From contig JAILPG010000119.1 in the NCBI GenBank assembly GCA_024699595.1, positions 1 through 15,194 on the forward strand: 15,194 nucleotides of DNA, in the 5' to 3' direction. The translations under genes and the position numbers were made by a program. Source of the stretch: Lachnospiraceae bacterium (lineage in GTDB: Bacteria > Bacillota_A > Clostridia > Lachnospirales > Lachnospiraceae). The notes beneath the pieces are model-generated. The model ran no database searches. It was given only the letters and a program-made list of their open reading frames with translations, and was not told where the DNA came from. Below are positions 7,368 through 14,950 of the stretch, piece after piece (the stretch's first letter is position 1; every line of letters starts with the position of its first letter).

Positions 7368-7414
7368 TTTGCCATCCCCTTTACAGATGCATATGAATCA
7401 ATCGGCAGACCGGA

Positions 7415-8065
7415 TCATTTAATAGCCTTCAATGTATGCGTCACTCCCCAGTTTCCGAGCTCTTCGACCTGCGCAAATCCGGCAGCGAGAAGAGCTTCTT
7501 TTTCGTGTTCAACCGTAAGTGGAGTGTCATAATGAAAAAACACATCATCCGGCAGTTCCTGCTCTTTTCTTATCTGTTGAAGTTCCTGTCGGTATAGAGT
7601 TTCCTGTTCATCAAGATCAGCAAAATAATCTGTGAGAATGAAATATCCGCCGGGCTTAAGCGCTTTTCTCAGCCTTATGTACATCTGAATTTTCTCTTCT
7701 TTGGAAAAATGATGCAAAGATTCTACAGAAACGGCTGCATCGAACAATTCTTCTCCGAAGGGCACTTCAAAATACGACCCGCAGATCGTTGTTATCTCTT
7801 TATCCGGAAATTTTGCCTTAAGAGATTCTAACATTGCTTCGGTTAAGTCTATTCCCGTAACTCTGGCATACGGATTGATAGAAAAGTATTCCTCCAATTC
7901 AAGTCCGGTACCACAGCCAAGGTCTAAAACATTAGCCTGTTTCTCTGCAGGCAAAAGCGATGCCGTATATTTATAAAATGACGCTGCACCCTGAATATTG
8001 CTCTTCATGTGCTCATCATATCCATCAACACGAGCAGTAAAAAAGTCATCCATTCTTTCAAGCAT
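7415..8065 (-). CDS. Class I SAM-dependent methyltransferase
   Basis: A 216-aa methyltransferase. Motif I VLDLGCGTG spans residues 46-54, the acidic residue after strand 2 is Asp73 in GID, and a post-motif region reads FDAAVSVESLHHF (108-120), followed by LRKALKPGGYFILTDYF. This is the usual Rossmann SAM-binding core of the UbiE/Methyltransf_11 type; the acceptor cannot be told from sequence. The ATG at 8065 is 10 bases from AAGGAG; a TTG at 8074 directly touches that site and a later ATG at 8053 is too far. It lies 22 bases after the glycosidase-like gene on the same strand, so probably one operon. Confidence 0.88.
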   Translation of the reverse strand: MLERMDDFFTARVDGYDEHMKSNIQGAASFYKYTASLLPAEKQANVLDLGCGTGLELEEYFSINPYARVTGIDLTEAMLESLKAKFPDKEITTICGSYFEVPFGEELFDAAVSVESLHHFSKEEKIQMYIRLRKALKPGGYFILTDYFADLDEQETLYRQELQQIRKEQELPDDVFFHYDTPLTVEHEKEALLAAGFAQVEELGNWGVTHTLKAIK

Positions 8066-8087
8066 ATAAATCAAGCTCCTTTTTGCA

Positions 8088-10061
8088 TTAAGATCGATCT
8101 GTAAATGCGTTATCCCATATCGTTGAGGTCAGTCCTTCAAGAATGGACCCGCATGCCCAGGGCATAAGAGCAAACCACGTAGAAGCCGGACTGCCGTCGG
8201 GATATCTTTCGGTCAGCAATCCTTCACTATGACAGAATCTCTCGGACATCCATCCTCTCTTTCCGTAGTCATATTCACCATCATAGGTATTATGGCACTG
8301 GCAGCTCCATAAGACTGTATCATTCAGGCGGCTTCTTACGTATTCATCATCCCTGAAGCGCAGATAATACATCATTTCATCAATAACAGATGATGACATC
8401 GGATGGATGTGAGGATTAGTCACGGAAGTGATGCTTCCGCCGCAGCTTGACCATCCGACCTTACTTAACGGCGGTATCTTTATTGGAGAGTTATAGCAGA
8501 ATTTGAACGTATACTCATAATACAGGGCATCCCTCAGATGATCTAACAGAATATCTCTTTCTGCATCATTCTGCTCTGATAAAGCCTCATGAAGATAACG
8601 CAGAGCCCTGATATAACTCAGTATACCCTCGGAATCGGTTTTTTTATCGATATCAAGCGGCCCACCGTAGCATTCCTCATGCTTAACGAACTTGTCGTAA
8701 TACCATTTTTCACTGTTAAGAAGAGCGGGAACATACGTATGATCACCGGTAAGATATCCATAATATGCGGCAGCCGCAAGACACCATGCGCCGGAAAACG
8801 AATCATATTCAAGGCCTGCACCTGTATCTTCCGAAAAAACATACGGATACTCCCCATCACTGTTACGGCCTTTTTCCGTACGTTCCAGAACTCTGTGAGC
8901 ATATAAAAGCCAGTCCTCATGATCCGTCCCGTTATCTTTTTCCAGTGCATACGCCTTAAGGATCAGATAAACGCTCTGCCCGACCAGATACGCAGCATGT
9001 CCCGGTGTTCTCTGCTTGTCATACCACCAGCCTCTGTTACTCCATACACCTCCCTGTTCTGAAAGGTACGGCAGGTCATTTTTTTCATTCATGCTTTCGG
9101 AGACTATATGATCAATGCATTCAACAGCCTGAATGCGCATTTTATCATTGCCCAGACGACATGAAGAGGCAAGCATGGGAACTGCTGCCGAAAGACCGTT
9201 TGTCCAGGATATGGAAGGCAGAGCTCTGTATTCAAAATGATCTCCTCTGTCAAATACAAATCCGGCATAAGAATGTGTATCAGACATCCATGCATCGCGC
9301 ATCACAGCTTCCGATATATCACGGACTGTTTCCGATACGCTTCTGCTTCTGCGTGGCTCTTCATGGAATCTCCGATACGTCCATTTGATCACATCCTGGA
9401 TCCCCCGTTCATCGTCGGCTGTGAAATCGAAGCAATATAGAGTAACAGCGACCGATTCACCCTTACTTATGCGAAAACAGTTATGCCCCATGGGACTCTG
9501 CGGCTGTATCGTATGCGAGTCGACAAACATCCACGGAGCGTTTTCATATCCAAGCGTATACCAGACTTCCCCATTTTCGAGCGAACATCCGAAACCCGCA
9601 TACTGATCAAAGCTTCCGGACTCACCGGGATACCACGGTTTTCTCTCTCCGTCTGTTATGTAATATGGAGATGCTGAAAAGCCCGTCACGTGACCATCCG
9701 CAAACATGAGCGCCACAGGATGAGAGAGCCTGTCACTGCGGACCATCCACCACTCAGATGCGGGAAACTCGGATGACATTCTCATACAGGGCGTCTTACT
9801 GTCCACCACAAGCGGTGCATCGCCCCTGTTCGTACCATACATAAATCCCGGCAGAAAGAATCTTATTTTCTCACGATCACCGGATGCAGACTTAAGAGCG
9901 AAACGGAGCACTCCGTCAAAATCTTCATCTGCAGTGATCCTTACCGTAACTGTCTTCGGAAAAGCTTCATCGTCAGAAACCGTTTCATAATGCAGCAACG
10001 ATACATTATCGCACAACCTGTATTCCTTATCGTCTTTAGTCTTCATACAAACTGATATCAT
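8088..10061 (-). CDS. Six-hairpin glycosidase-like protein, unassigned family
   Basis: A 657-aa protein without signal peptide or membrane segment, so probably cytosolic. The first about 240 residues look beta-rich (for example VALMFADGHVTGFSASPYY and VWYTLGYENAPWMF). From about 250 onward there are repeated aromatic-rich helical hairpins such as GHAAYLVGQSVYLILKAYAL and FSGAWCLAAAAYYGYLTGD. This layout is that of (alpha/alpha)6 toroid glycosidases and related lyases, with a beta-sandwich in front. I cannot assign a GH family or catalytic acids. The start at 10061 has AGAGGAG 9 bases upstream; a GTG at 10097 would add 12 residues but has no ribosome binding site. Followed by the methyltransferase gene 22 bases downstream. 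Confidence 0.75.
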   Translation of the reverse strand: MISVCMKTKDDKEYRLCDNVSLLHYETVSDDEAFPKTVTVRITADEDFDGVLRFALKSASGDREKIRFFLPGFMYGTNRGDAPLVVDSKTPCMRMSSEFPASEWWMVRSDRLSHPVALMFADGHVTGFSASPYYITDGERKPWYPGESGSFDQYAGFGCSLENGEVWYTLGYENAPWMFVDSHTIQPQSPMGHNCFRISKGESVAVTLYCFDFTADDERGIQDVIKWTYRRFHEEPRRSRSVSETVRDISEAVMRDAWMSDTHSYAGFVFDRGDHFEYRALPSISWTNGLSAAVPMLASSCRLGNDKMRIQAVECIDHIVSESMNEKNDLPYLSEQGGVWSNRGWWYDKQRTPGHAAYLVGQSVYLILKAYALEKDNGTDHEDWLLYAHRVLERTEKGRNSDGEYPYVFSEDTGAGLEYDSFSGAWCLAAAAYYGYLTGDHTYVPALLNSEKWYYDKFVKHEECYGGPLDIDKKTDSEGILSYIRALRYLHEALSEQNDAERDILLDHLRDALYYEYTFKFCYNSPIKIPPLSKVGWSSCGGSITSVTNPHIHPMSSSVIDEMMYYLRFRDDEYVRSRLNDTVLWSCQCHNTYDGEYDYGKRGWMSERFCHSEGLLTERYPDGSPASTWFALMPWACGSILEGLTSTIWDNAFTDRS

Positions 10062-10125
10062 AGCCCGCTGCTCCTCTGTCTGTGAAATTACCCGCACCCA
10101 ATGTGATACTCATTCTTTTGGCCAC

Positions 10126-10164
10126 GGATAATGCCAATGCGCTAAGGATATGATATCATTATCC
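10126..10164. promoter_or_regulatory. Nested palindromes upstream of the glycosidase-like gene
   Basis: GGATAATG (10126-10133) is inverted as CATTATCC (10157-10164), and the interior holds the perfect palindrome ATGATATCAT (10150-10159). The element lies 65-103 bases before the glycosidase-like ATG, in a place suitable for an operator or leader structure. No convincing -35/-10 pair was recognised, so the promoter is not placed. Confidence 0.35.
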
Positions 10165-10165
10165 C

Positions 10166-10190
10166 GTGCCAATAGGGACGTTTTTTTGCA
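10166..10190. repeat. Degraded copy of the palindromic intergenic repeat
   Basis: GTGCC, then a stretch ending GGGACG, then a run of seven T and GCA follow the same order as the intact copy at 639-669, with a short deletion and a damaged right end. Seen by eye only. Confidence 0.4.
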
Positions 10191-10262
10191 TATGGCCGGC
10201 AAATATTCGGTCTGGGCATATGAACTTCGTTATACCGGTTGAAAAAGAAAGGAAACACCGCT

Positions 10263-10730
10263 GTGACAGATCATGAATTACTCATCAGACAGGCAGAGGA
10301 AATAGCTAAGGATACCCTGTGGGATATAACCCTCTATGCCAATATGTCCGCGCTAATATATGAAAGTCTTGACGATCTGAACTGGGCAGGCTTCTATCTG
10401 ATGCGTGATGGGAAACTCCATCTGGGGCCCTTCCAGGGCAGGTTAGCCTGCACGGTAATACCTGTCGGAAAGGGTGTCTGCGGAACAGCCGTTGAGAAGG
10501 GCGAGGTGATCCGTGTGGATGATGTTCATGCTTTCCCCGGACATATTGCCTGTGACAGCGCCTCAGAATCGGAGATTGTTCTTCCGATAAGGCGTAATGG
10601 GATAATTATAGGAGTGCTTGATATCGACAGCCCAATCAAAGGACGCTTTTCAGATGAGGACGAGAAAGCACTCATCAGAATAGTTGAGATCATTGAAGAT
10701 TTTCAATGGAACCGCGTGTCTTGTCTGTGA
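10263..10730 (+). CDS. msrC: Free methionine-(R)-sulfoxide reductase, GAF domain
   Basis: A 155-aa GAF-domain enzyme that reduces free L-methionine-(R)-sulfoxide, part of oxidative damage repair in the cytoplasm. Family signatures are NWAGFYL (40-46), LGPFQG (54-59), ACTVIPVGKGVCGTA (62-76), DVHAFPGHIACDSASESEIV (87-106) and IGVLDIDSP followed by GRFSDEDE. The three cysteines Cys63, Cys73 and Cys97 have the same spacing (10 and 24) as the redox cysteines Cys84, Cys94 and Cys118 of E. coli MsrC. The GTG at 10263 is preferred because AAAGGA lies 9 bases upstream; a TTG at 10239 would add 8 residues without a ribosome binding site. Single gene, convergent with the HAD phosphatase. Confidence 0.92.
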   Translation: MTDHELLIRQAEEIAKDTLWDITLYANMSALIYESLDDLNWAGFYLMRDGKLHLGPFQGRLACTVIPVGKGVCGTAVEKGEVIRVDDVHAFPGHIACDSASESEIVLPIRRNGIIIGVLDIDSPIKGRFSDEDEKALIRIVEIIEDFQWNRVSCL

Positions 10731-10773
10731 TGATCGAGATCAACAGGCGGATCTGATCCGAAAGACTCTTTGT

Positions 10774-11463
10774 TTATACAGAGGGTATGTTCTGTCTGCA
10801 ATCGATCAACGCCTTTATTTCAGAAGGTTTCTCAGCAAGATAGGTCGCTCCCGAAGATGTCAGTTCTTCCTTGTCACCATAGCCGTACAGGACGCCTATT
10901 GAGTCTATACCAACTTCGTTTGCTGCCGTAATATCATTTTCTCTATCGCCAACCATCACGGCCTGGGATCTGCTTACTATCTTACATTGTTCGAGAACAT
11001 ACCGAAGGACATCAGATTTTAGCGGACGGATATGGTCATCTGCAGTAGCAATAAGATCAAAGTATTTCTTTAGTCCGAAATGCTCGAGCACGGTATTGGT
11101 TGACTTAGCGTTTTTTGATGTAGCTACGATCAGTGTCTTTCCTTCATTTTTTAAATCCGCAAGCAGCTGTTCTATTCCCGGATAAACAGAGTTTTCCAGA
11201 ACACCGCCCATATTGTTGTAATAATCCCTGTACAGTTTTATCGCCTTGTCCGTATCCTCCGGGGAATATCCCAAAATGGTGCCAAAAGAATACTTTAAGG
11301 GCGGTCCTACAAACTTTCGGAATTGTTCTTTGTCTGTAACCTGTCCGCCCATTTTTTCAACAGCATATGCAAATCCATTCATGATCCCCGGACCGGAATC
11401 TGTCAATGTGCCATCCAGATCAAATAAGATATAAGAATACGGTTTCCTGATGCGCTCATCCAT
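10774..11463 (-). CDS. HAD-superfamily hydrolase, phosphoglycolate-phosphatase-like
   Basis: A 229-aa HAD phosphatase. Motif I DLDGT (15-19) supplies the nucleophile Asp15 and Asp17, motif II is ATSKN with Ser116, the conserved Lys is Lys149 in RPLKSD, and motif III is VGDRENDI with Asp173 and Asp177 for Mg2+. The helical cap lies between residues 20 and 90, as in the Gph/PpaX subgroup. The substrate is not determined; phosphoglycolate or another small phosphate ester is possible. ATG at 11463 has AAGGA 8 bases upstream, inside the end of the small gene before it, whose stop is only 2 bases away, so translation is probably coupled. Confidence 0.9.
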   Translation of the reverse strand: MDERIRKPYSYILFDLDGTLTDSGPGIMNGFAYAVEKMGGQVTDKEQFRKFVGPPLKYSFGTILGYSPEDTDKAIKLYRDYYNNMGGVLENSVYPGIEQLLADLKNEGKTLIVATSKNAKSTNTVLEHFGLKKYFDLIATADDHIRPLKSDVLRYVLEQCKIVSRSQAVMVGDRENDITAANEVGIDSIGVLYGYGDKEELTSSGATYLAEKPSEIKALIDCRQNIPSV

Positions 11464-11465
11464 TT

Positions 11466-11639
11466 CTATATTCCTTCTTCATTTTCAGTTTTTTCCTCGG
11501 CTATAACGGTATCTATAATGGATTCTTCAGCCTTTTTTCTCATGATTTGCTGACACAGCTTAATGCAGCCTGCCAAAAGAAGTGAATCGGCTACAGCAAA
11601 GATCCCTAAAAGCGCTTTTTTCCCTATTTTAATCCCCAT
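11466..11639 (-). CDS. Small lipoprotein-like or single-span membrane protein, 57 aa
   Basis: A short gene read directly from the minus strand. It begins MGIKIGKKALLGIFAVADSL, continues LLAGC and ends in a charged tail rich in Glu. Lys at 4, 7 and 8, a hydrophobic run at 9-24 and LAGC at 22-25 make a possible lipobox with Cys25; a plain single membrane span is the alternative. The ATG at 11639 has AAGGAG 10 bases upstream. The TAG stop lies 2 bases before the HAD ATG and the HAD ribosome binding site lies inside this gene, which supports it being translated. A possible -10 TATACT lies at 11702-11697 on this strand, with a poor -35. No homologue recognised. Confidence 0.65.
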   Translation of the reverse strand: MGIKIGKKALLGIFAVADSLLLAGCIKLCQQIMRKKAEESIIDTVIAEEKTENEEGI

Positions 11640-11733
11640 GCTCTCTATTCTCCTTCATCAGATCACATATCATCTAAACCCAAAAGAACCATATACAGTA
11701 TAACACAGGTTATAATCCATCGTATAAGAACCA

Positions 11734-11763
11734 TTGGCGCGGCGGGTGTTTTTCGTATATAAT
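11734..11763 (+). promoter_or_regulatory. Promoter of the 176-aa hypothetical gene
   Basis: TTGGCG (11734-11739) and TATAAT (11758-11763) with an 18-base spacer. The transcript would begin near 11770, leaving a leader of about 55 bases. The same 185-base region must serve the divergent small-protein/HAD operon. Confidence 0.5.
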
Positions 11764-11784
11764 ATGAGAAGAGAAGGCCATGTA

Positions 11785-11799
11785 CCCGCAAACGGCGGG
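11785..11799 (+). other. Small hairpin in the leader of the 176-aa hypothetical gene
   Basis: CCCGC (11785-11789) pairs with GCGGG (11795-11799) around a 5-base loop, 25 bases before the ATG and just upstream of the GAGGAT ribosome binding site. It may only tune translation; no known riboswitch pattern is recognised. Confidence 0.3.
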
Positions 11800-11824
11800 A
11801 TGTTAGGTGTTGTGAGGATAAAGT

Positions 11825-12355
11825 ATGGGATTGTTCAATTTTTCAAAAAAGCAGAATAAAAGTGATTCATTTGATTCATTTCCGAATCTGACCAGTTACC
11901 GGCTCTATATTTTCTTAAAGAGCGGAGATATAAATAAGGTCAAAGCTCAAATGGATGAGTTTTACGAACTTTACCCTAACGAGATACCATTTTCAGCTCA
12001 ATTATATCAATTGGGTCCTACTCCGTGGACATATCTGGTTCTTAATCATTTGCCTAATGTGGGATCGATGTCTCCGATATGGTATTATCTCGATTATCTC
12101 TTATGGATGAGTGACAGTGCGGAGCTTTCCTTTGCTTTTGCCTACTCTGTGCAGGCCGGGGAATTACCGCTGTTTGCCAGTCGGGATTTTAATAATCCAA
12201 ACGGAGATTCATGCACAGGTATTTCAAATGGAAAGCATTTCCATGCAACGGTTCCGGGAGAAGAGGTTAATTGGGGGCAAAGCGTTTCCAATCAGTTTGA
12301 TTATGTAGAGTATATTCGTGGATATTACGGCGTGGATATCAGCACGGTGCTGTAA
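11825..12355 (+). CDS. Hypothetical protein, 176 aa
   Basis: Not recognised. It begins MGLFNFSKK, a short amphipathic start often seen in Firmicute cytoplasmic or membrane-associated proteins. Residues 25-60 look helical (LYIFLKSGDINKVKAQMDEF), reminiscent of the helix-turn-helix repeats used for protein contacts but without a clear repeat. The second half is aromatic- and Asn/Ser-rich, with PIWYYLDYLLWM near 84-95 and FDYVEYIRGYYGVD near the end. No signal peptide. GTGAGGAT lies 5-12 bases before the ATG. It has its own promoter (11734-11763) and terminator (12371-12400), so it is a single-gene unit. Confidence 0.75.
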   Translation: MGLFNFSKKQNKSDSFDSFPNLTSYRLYIFLKSGDINKVKAQMDEFYELYPNEIPFSAQLYQLGPTPWTYLVLNHLPNVGSMSPIWYYLDYLLWMSDSAELSFAFAYSVQAGELPLFASRDFNNPNGDSCTGISNGKHFHATVPGEEVNWGQSVSNQFDYVEYIRGYYGVDISTVL

Positions 12356-12370
12356 ACCGCATACCAGTAC

Positions 12371-12400
12371 AAAGAGCGCTTACCGGTGTAAGCGCTCTTT
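12371..12400 (+). terminator. Rho-independent terminator
   Basis: A perfect 12-base stem AAAGAGCGCTTA (12371-12382) and TAAGCGCTCTTT (12389-12400) around CCGGTG, followed by a T-containing but not pure T tract. It starts 15 bases after the stop of the 176-aa gene and separates it from the ketopantoate-reductase-like gene. Confidence 0.85.
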
Positions 12401-12436
12401 TATCGCTGTTTTGCTTTTAACGTAAGGGAGAACATG

Positions 12437-13357
12437 ATGAATACAGTAATAATAGGAATGGGAGCTTTGGGACTTCTGTTTGGAGATATGATCGCCAGTA
12501 ATGCCGACAGGGACAATACTGTTTTTCTTATGGATAAGGATCGGTATGAACGTCACAGCCAGGATATTTACAGGATCAACGGCAGGGAAAAGACGTTTAA
12601 TCTGGCAAATGCCGCACTTCCTAATTCTGTTTCGTTTGAGACGGCAGATTTTGTTATTATAGCTACAAAATATAACGGACTCGCAGATGCCATATCCATG
12701 ATGAAACCATATACGGATGATCATACGGTCATCATATCGCTGCTTAACGGGATCATAAGTGAGGATATAATAGCTCAGACCTTTAACAGAGACAACATCA
12801 TAGACTGTGTTCCCATAGGCATGGATGCCATGAGGGAAGGCAGCAGCGTAACCTATACCAAAGCAGGCAGACTCCAGATAGGTATCAGGCAGCGATCACA
12901 GCACAAAGCTTTTGGAAGATTATGTGCATTCTTTGATATGGCCCATGTTCCATATGAGGCAGTTGATGATATCAGACACGCCATGTGGAATAAGTTTATG
13001 ATAAACGTCGGGATAAATCAGACCTGTATGGTATATGAGACCACATATGCGGGAGCGTTCAGTGATCCGGAGGCTTTTTCTTCTCTTAAAAAAGCCATGC
13101 GGGAGGTGATCGAACTTGCCTCCTGTGAGGGTGTTACGCTTACAGATGAGGATTATGATAATGATCTTAAAATACTTGAAGGACTGAATCCGAACGGTTA
13201 TCCTTCAATGAGACAGGATGCGGTAGCAAAAAGATATTCCGAGGTGGAACTGTTTGCCGGAACCGTACTGAAACTAGCAGCAAAATACGGTATAGATACC
13301 CCGGTCAACAAAAGATTTTACGATGATATCAAGAAAATGGAGAGCAGTTACCGTTGA
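12437..13357 (+). CDS. Ketopantoate reductase family protein (PanE/ApbA)
   Basis: A 306-aa NADPH-dependent 2-dehydropantoate 2-reductase family member. The Rossmann loop is GMGALG (7-12). Residues that line up with the E. coli PanE active site are Lys78 in ATKYN, Asn104 in LLNGI, Lys186 in WNKFMINVGINQ and Glu269 in the segment SMRQDAVAKRYSEVELFAG. PanE makes pantoate for coenzyme A, but many Firmicutes have several paralogues with other 2-oxoacid substrates and no other pantothenate gene is nearby, so I do not assign panE. Two ATGs at 12434 and 12437 are both possible; AAGGGAG is better spaced for 12437. Confidence 0.88.
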   Translation: MNTVIIGMGALGLLFGDMIASNADRDNTVFLMDKDRYERHSQDIYRINGREKTFNLANAALPNSVSFETADFVIIATKYNGLADAISMMKPYTDDHTVIISLLNGIISEDIIAQTFNRDNIIDCVPIGMDAMREGSSVTYTKAGRLQIGIRQRSQHKAFGRLCAFFDMAHVPYEAVDDIRHAMWNKFMINVGINQTCMVYETTYAGAFSDPEAFSSLKKAMREVIELASCEGVTLTDEDYDNDLKILEGLNPNGYPSMRQDAVAKRYSEVELFAGTVLKLAAKYGIDTPVNKRFYDDIKKMESSYR

Positions 13358-13361
13358 ATTG

Positions 13362-13380
13362 TTCCGGCCCCCCTCCGGCA
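13362..13380. repeat. Possible relic of the palindromic intergenic repeat
   Basis: Read on the minus strand, TGCCGGAGGGG at 13380-13370 is an exact 11-base match to 641-651 in the intact copy, and it also lies between two convergent genes. The rest is not conserved, so this may be coincidence. Confidence 0.25.
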
Positions 13381-13397
13381 GGTGGGTCATGGTTAAT

Positions 13398-14285
13398 TTA
13401 CAGATCAAGCTGGAGCACGATCTCTTCATCGTTCATTTCTCCCGTTTCATAAAAACCTGCCCCGCGATACATGGATAATGCATTTGTATTGGTATCCTTT
13501 GTCGACAGGCGGATATTATTTGCGCCGTTCTCCCTGAAATAATCAATGATCAGCTGCAACGCGGCTTTTCCATATCCTTTGTTTTGTGAAGCTTCATCGA
13601 TCATAAGCCTCCACAGCCAGTATCTGTCATCCGGATCTTCATACTCCTCATCAAAGGCAAGCATCGTAAATCCCACCATTTTCCTATCACAATAAATGGC
13701 AAAAGTACGGGCAACACTTTCGTTTTCTTTTGCCGTATTCCAGGAGTCTTTATTCGAGGCTATATATTGCATCTGATCGTCTGAGACTTGCAGCTTAAAG
13801 CATTGTTCGAGATCTTCTTCCGTGATTTCCTTAAGTTCCACTTTTCTGTATACAGTTCCGGTCTGTGTCCATTCCGGAATGATCTGCTGACCGCATATCT
13901 TCACTAAGCCTTCCTGTGAAAAATCAAGGATAGTCGGGATGCAGTCCGCAAAAAACGCAGTCCCGGACCGGGGAGTCAGCACTCTTTTTGTACCTTCCGG
14001 ATCTAATAGTTCATAGTCCTTTACTGTCAGAACTGTTCTGCTCTCCGCATTTACGTATACTCCGTCCGGTGCCTTTCCTGCTGGCGTTTCCGTACGTCTG
14101 ATACCAAGAAACTCGAGCATCTCATCCTCGTAACGCGGAAAGTCCTGAGCAGACATCTCGATCTTTAACTTGTCACAGTCCATCTCATCGAAAAGCTTCT
14201 GCGCATATGCGGCATAGTCTTTCATGAAATCAAAAAATGCCGTGTGATCTTTCTGTTTATTTTGGTAATACGGGTTCTTTGGCAC
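13398..14285 (-). CDS. GNAT acetyltransferase (BltD-like) with extra N-terminal domain
   Basis: A 295-aa protein. The last about 145 residues are a GNAT acetyltransferase: LQVSDDQMQYIASNKDSWNT, VGFTMLAFDEEYED, WLWRLMID, the acetyl-CoA loop QNKGYGKAAL (about 234-243) and NTNALSMYRGAGF. The pattern resembles Bacillus BltD spermine/spermidine acetyltransferase, so an amine acceptor is possible. The first about 150 residues (with YEDEMLEFLGIRR and TVLTVKDYELLDPEGTKRVL) are not recognised and absent from a simple GNAT. The GTG at 14285 has only a weak ribosome binding site; a later ATG at 14225 has none. It shares a 66-base divergent region with the next GNAT gene. Confidence 0.8.
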   Translation of the reverse strand: MPKNPYYQNKQKDHTAFFDFMKDYAAYAQKLFDEMDCDKLKIEMSAQDFPRYEDEMLEFLGIRRTETPAGKAPDGVYVNAESRTVLTVKDYELLDPEGTKRVLTPRSGTAFFADCIPTILDFSQEGLVKICGQQIIPEWTQTGTVYRKVELKEITEEDLEQCFKLQVSDDQMQYIASNKDSWNTAKENESVARTFAIYCDRKMVGFTMLAFDEEYEDPDDRYWLWRLMIDEASQNKGYGKAALQLIIDYFRENGANNIRLSTKDTNTNALSMYRGAGFYETGEMNDEEIVLQLDL

Positions 14286-14299
14286 GCTTTCATTTGTTG

Positions 14300-14327
14300 T
14301 GTGTGAATATTATAATGGATGTGTGAA
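14300..14327. promoter_or_regulatory. Divergent promoter region with direct repeat, between two GNAT genes
   Basis: TGTGTGAA occurs at 14300-14307 and 14320-14327, 20 bases apart. Between them lies ATTATAAT (14309-14316), which supplies a TATAAT on each strand. The -35 regions are weak on both strands (minus-strand TTTGCG at 17 bases). This suggests both GNAT genes start here, possibly under one regulator. Confidence 0.35.
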
Positions 14328-14351
14328 ATTTCGCAAAGAGAGGAAAAGCAA

Positions 14352-14897
14352 ATGATATATAATCAGGAGATCTTACTGAAAAATGGAAAACAGGCTCTTC
14401 TCAGGAACGGGGATGCATCAGATGGGGAGTCCGTTTATGATACGTTTAACCGTACGCATGCCGAAACGGATTATCTTTTGTCCTATCCGGATGAGAACAG
14501 CTTTGATATTGAAAAAGAAGCCGAGTATCTGGAAAAGAAAACCAACAGTCAGAATGAGATAGAGATCATAGCTCTGATTGATGGAAAGGTCGTAGGAACC
14601 GCGGGTATAGAGCAGGTAGGAACAAAGTATAAGGTGAAACACAGAGCCACATTCGGCATTAGTATTCTAGAGGAATACTGGGGGCTGGGACTTGGAAAAG
14701 CCCTGACCATGGCATGCATCAAATGTGCAAGAGATGCGGGATATCTGCAGCTGGAATTAGACGTGGTAGCCGAAAACAGCAGGGCAATAGCTTTGTATAA
14801 AGATTGTGGGTTTGAAGAGATCGGACGCAATCCAAGGGGCTTCAATTCGAGATCAGCCGGATTTCAGGAACTGGTCTATATGATACTGGTATTGTAA
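14352..14897 (+). CDS. GNAT family N-acetyltransferase
   Basis: A 181-aa single-domain GNAT enzyme that should transfer acetyl from acetyl-CoA to an amine. After an N-terminal ALLRNGDASDGESV segment come the strand pair IIALIDGKVVGTAGIEQV, then FGISILEEYWGLGLGKAL with the acetyl-CoA loop WGLGLG, and SRAIALYKDCGFEEIGRNPR, as in RimI/RimJ-like members. The acceptor is unknown. The ATG at 14352 is chosen for AGAGG 8 bases upstream; the ATG at 14319 lies in the likely promoter. Divergent from the other GNAT gene. Confidence 0.88.
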   Translation: MIYNQEILLKNGKQALLRNGDASDGESVYDTFNRTHAETDYLLSYPDENSFDIEKEAEYLEKKTNSQNEIEIIALIDGKVVGTAGIEQVGTKYKVKHRATFGISILEEYWGLGLGKALTMACIKCARDAGYLQLELDVVAENSRAIALYKDCGFEEIGRNPRGFNSRSAGFQELVYMILVL

Positions 14898-14908
14898 CCT
14901 GCATTCCC

Positions 14909-14931
14909 GTGACACCACACTAGGTTGTCAC
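14909..14931. repeat. Inverted repeat after the GNAT gene
   Basis: GTGACA (14909-14914) is inverted as TGTCAC (14926-14931), 12 bases after the GNAT stop. It lacks a T tract. It could be a weak terminator or part of the left end of the insertion sequence. Confidence 0.3.
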
Positions 14932-14950
14932 TATGAAAATAACCGCAAAT

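Noticed and set aside
10748..10760. CGGATC-T-GATCCG palindrome between msrC and the HAD gene as a terminator
   Set aside because: The stem is short once a loop is allowed and no T tract follows on either strand; may be chance.
14251..14260. Third TTCTGTTTAT operator half-site
   Set aside because: It lies inside the coding part of the GNAT gene and no matching left arm is present at the 5-base spacing.
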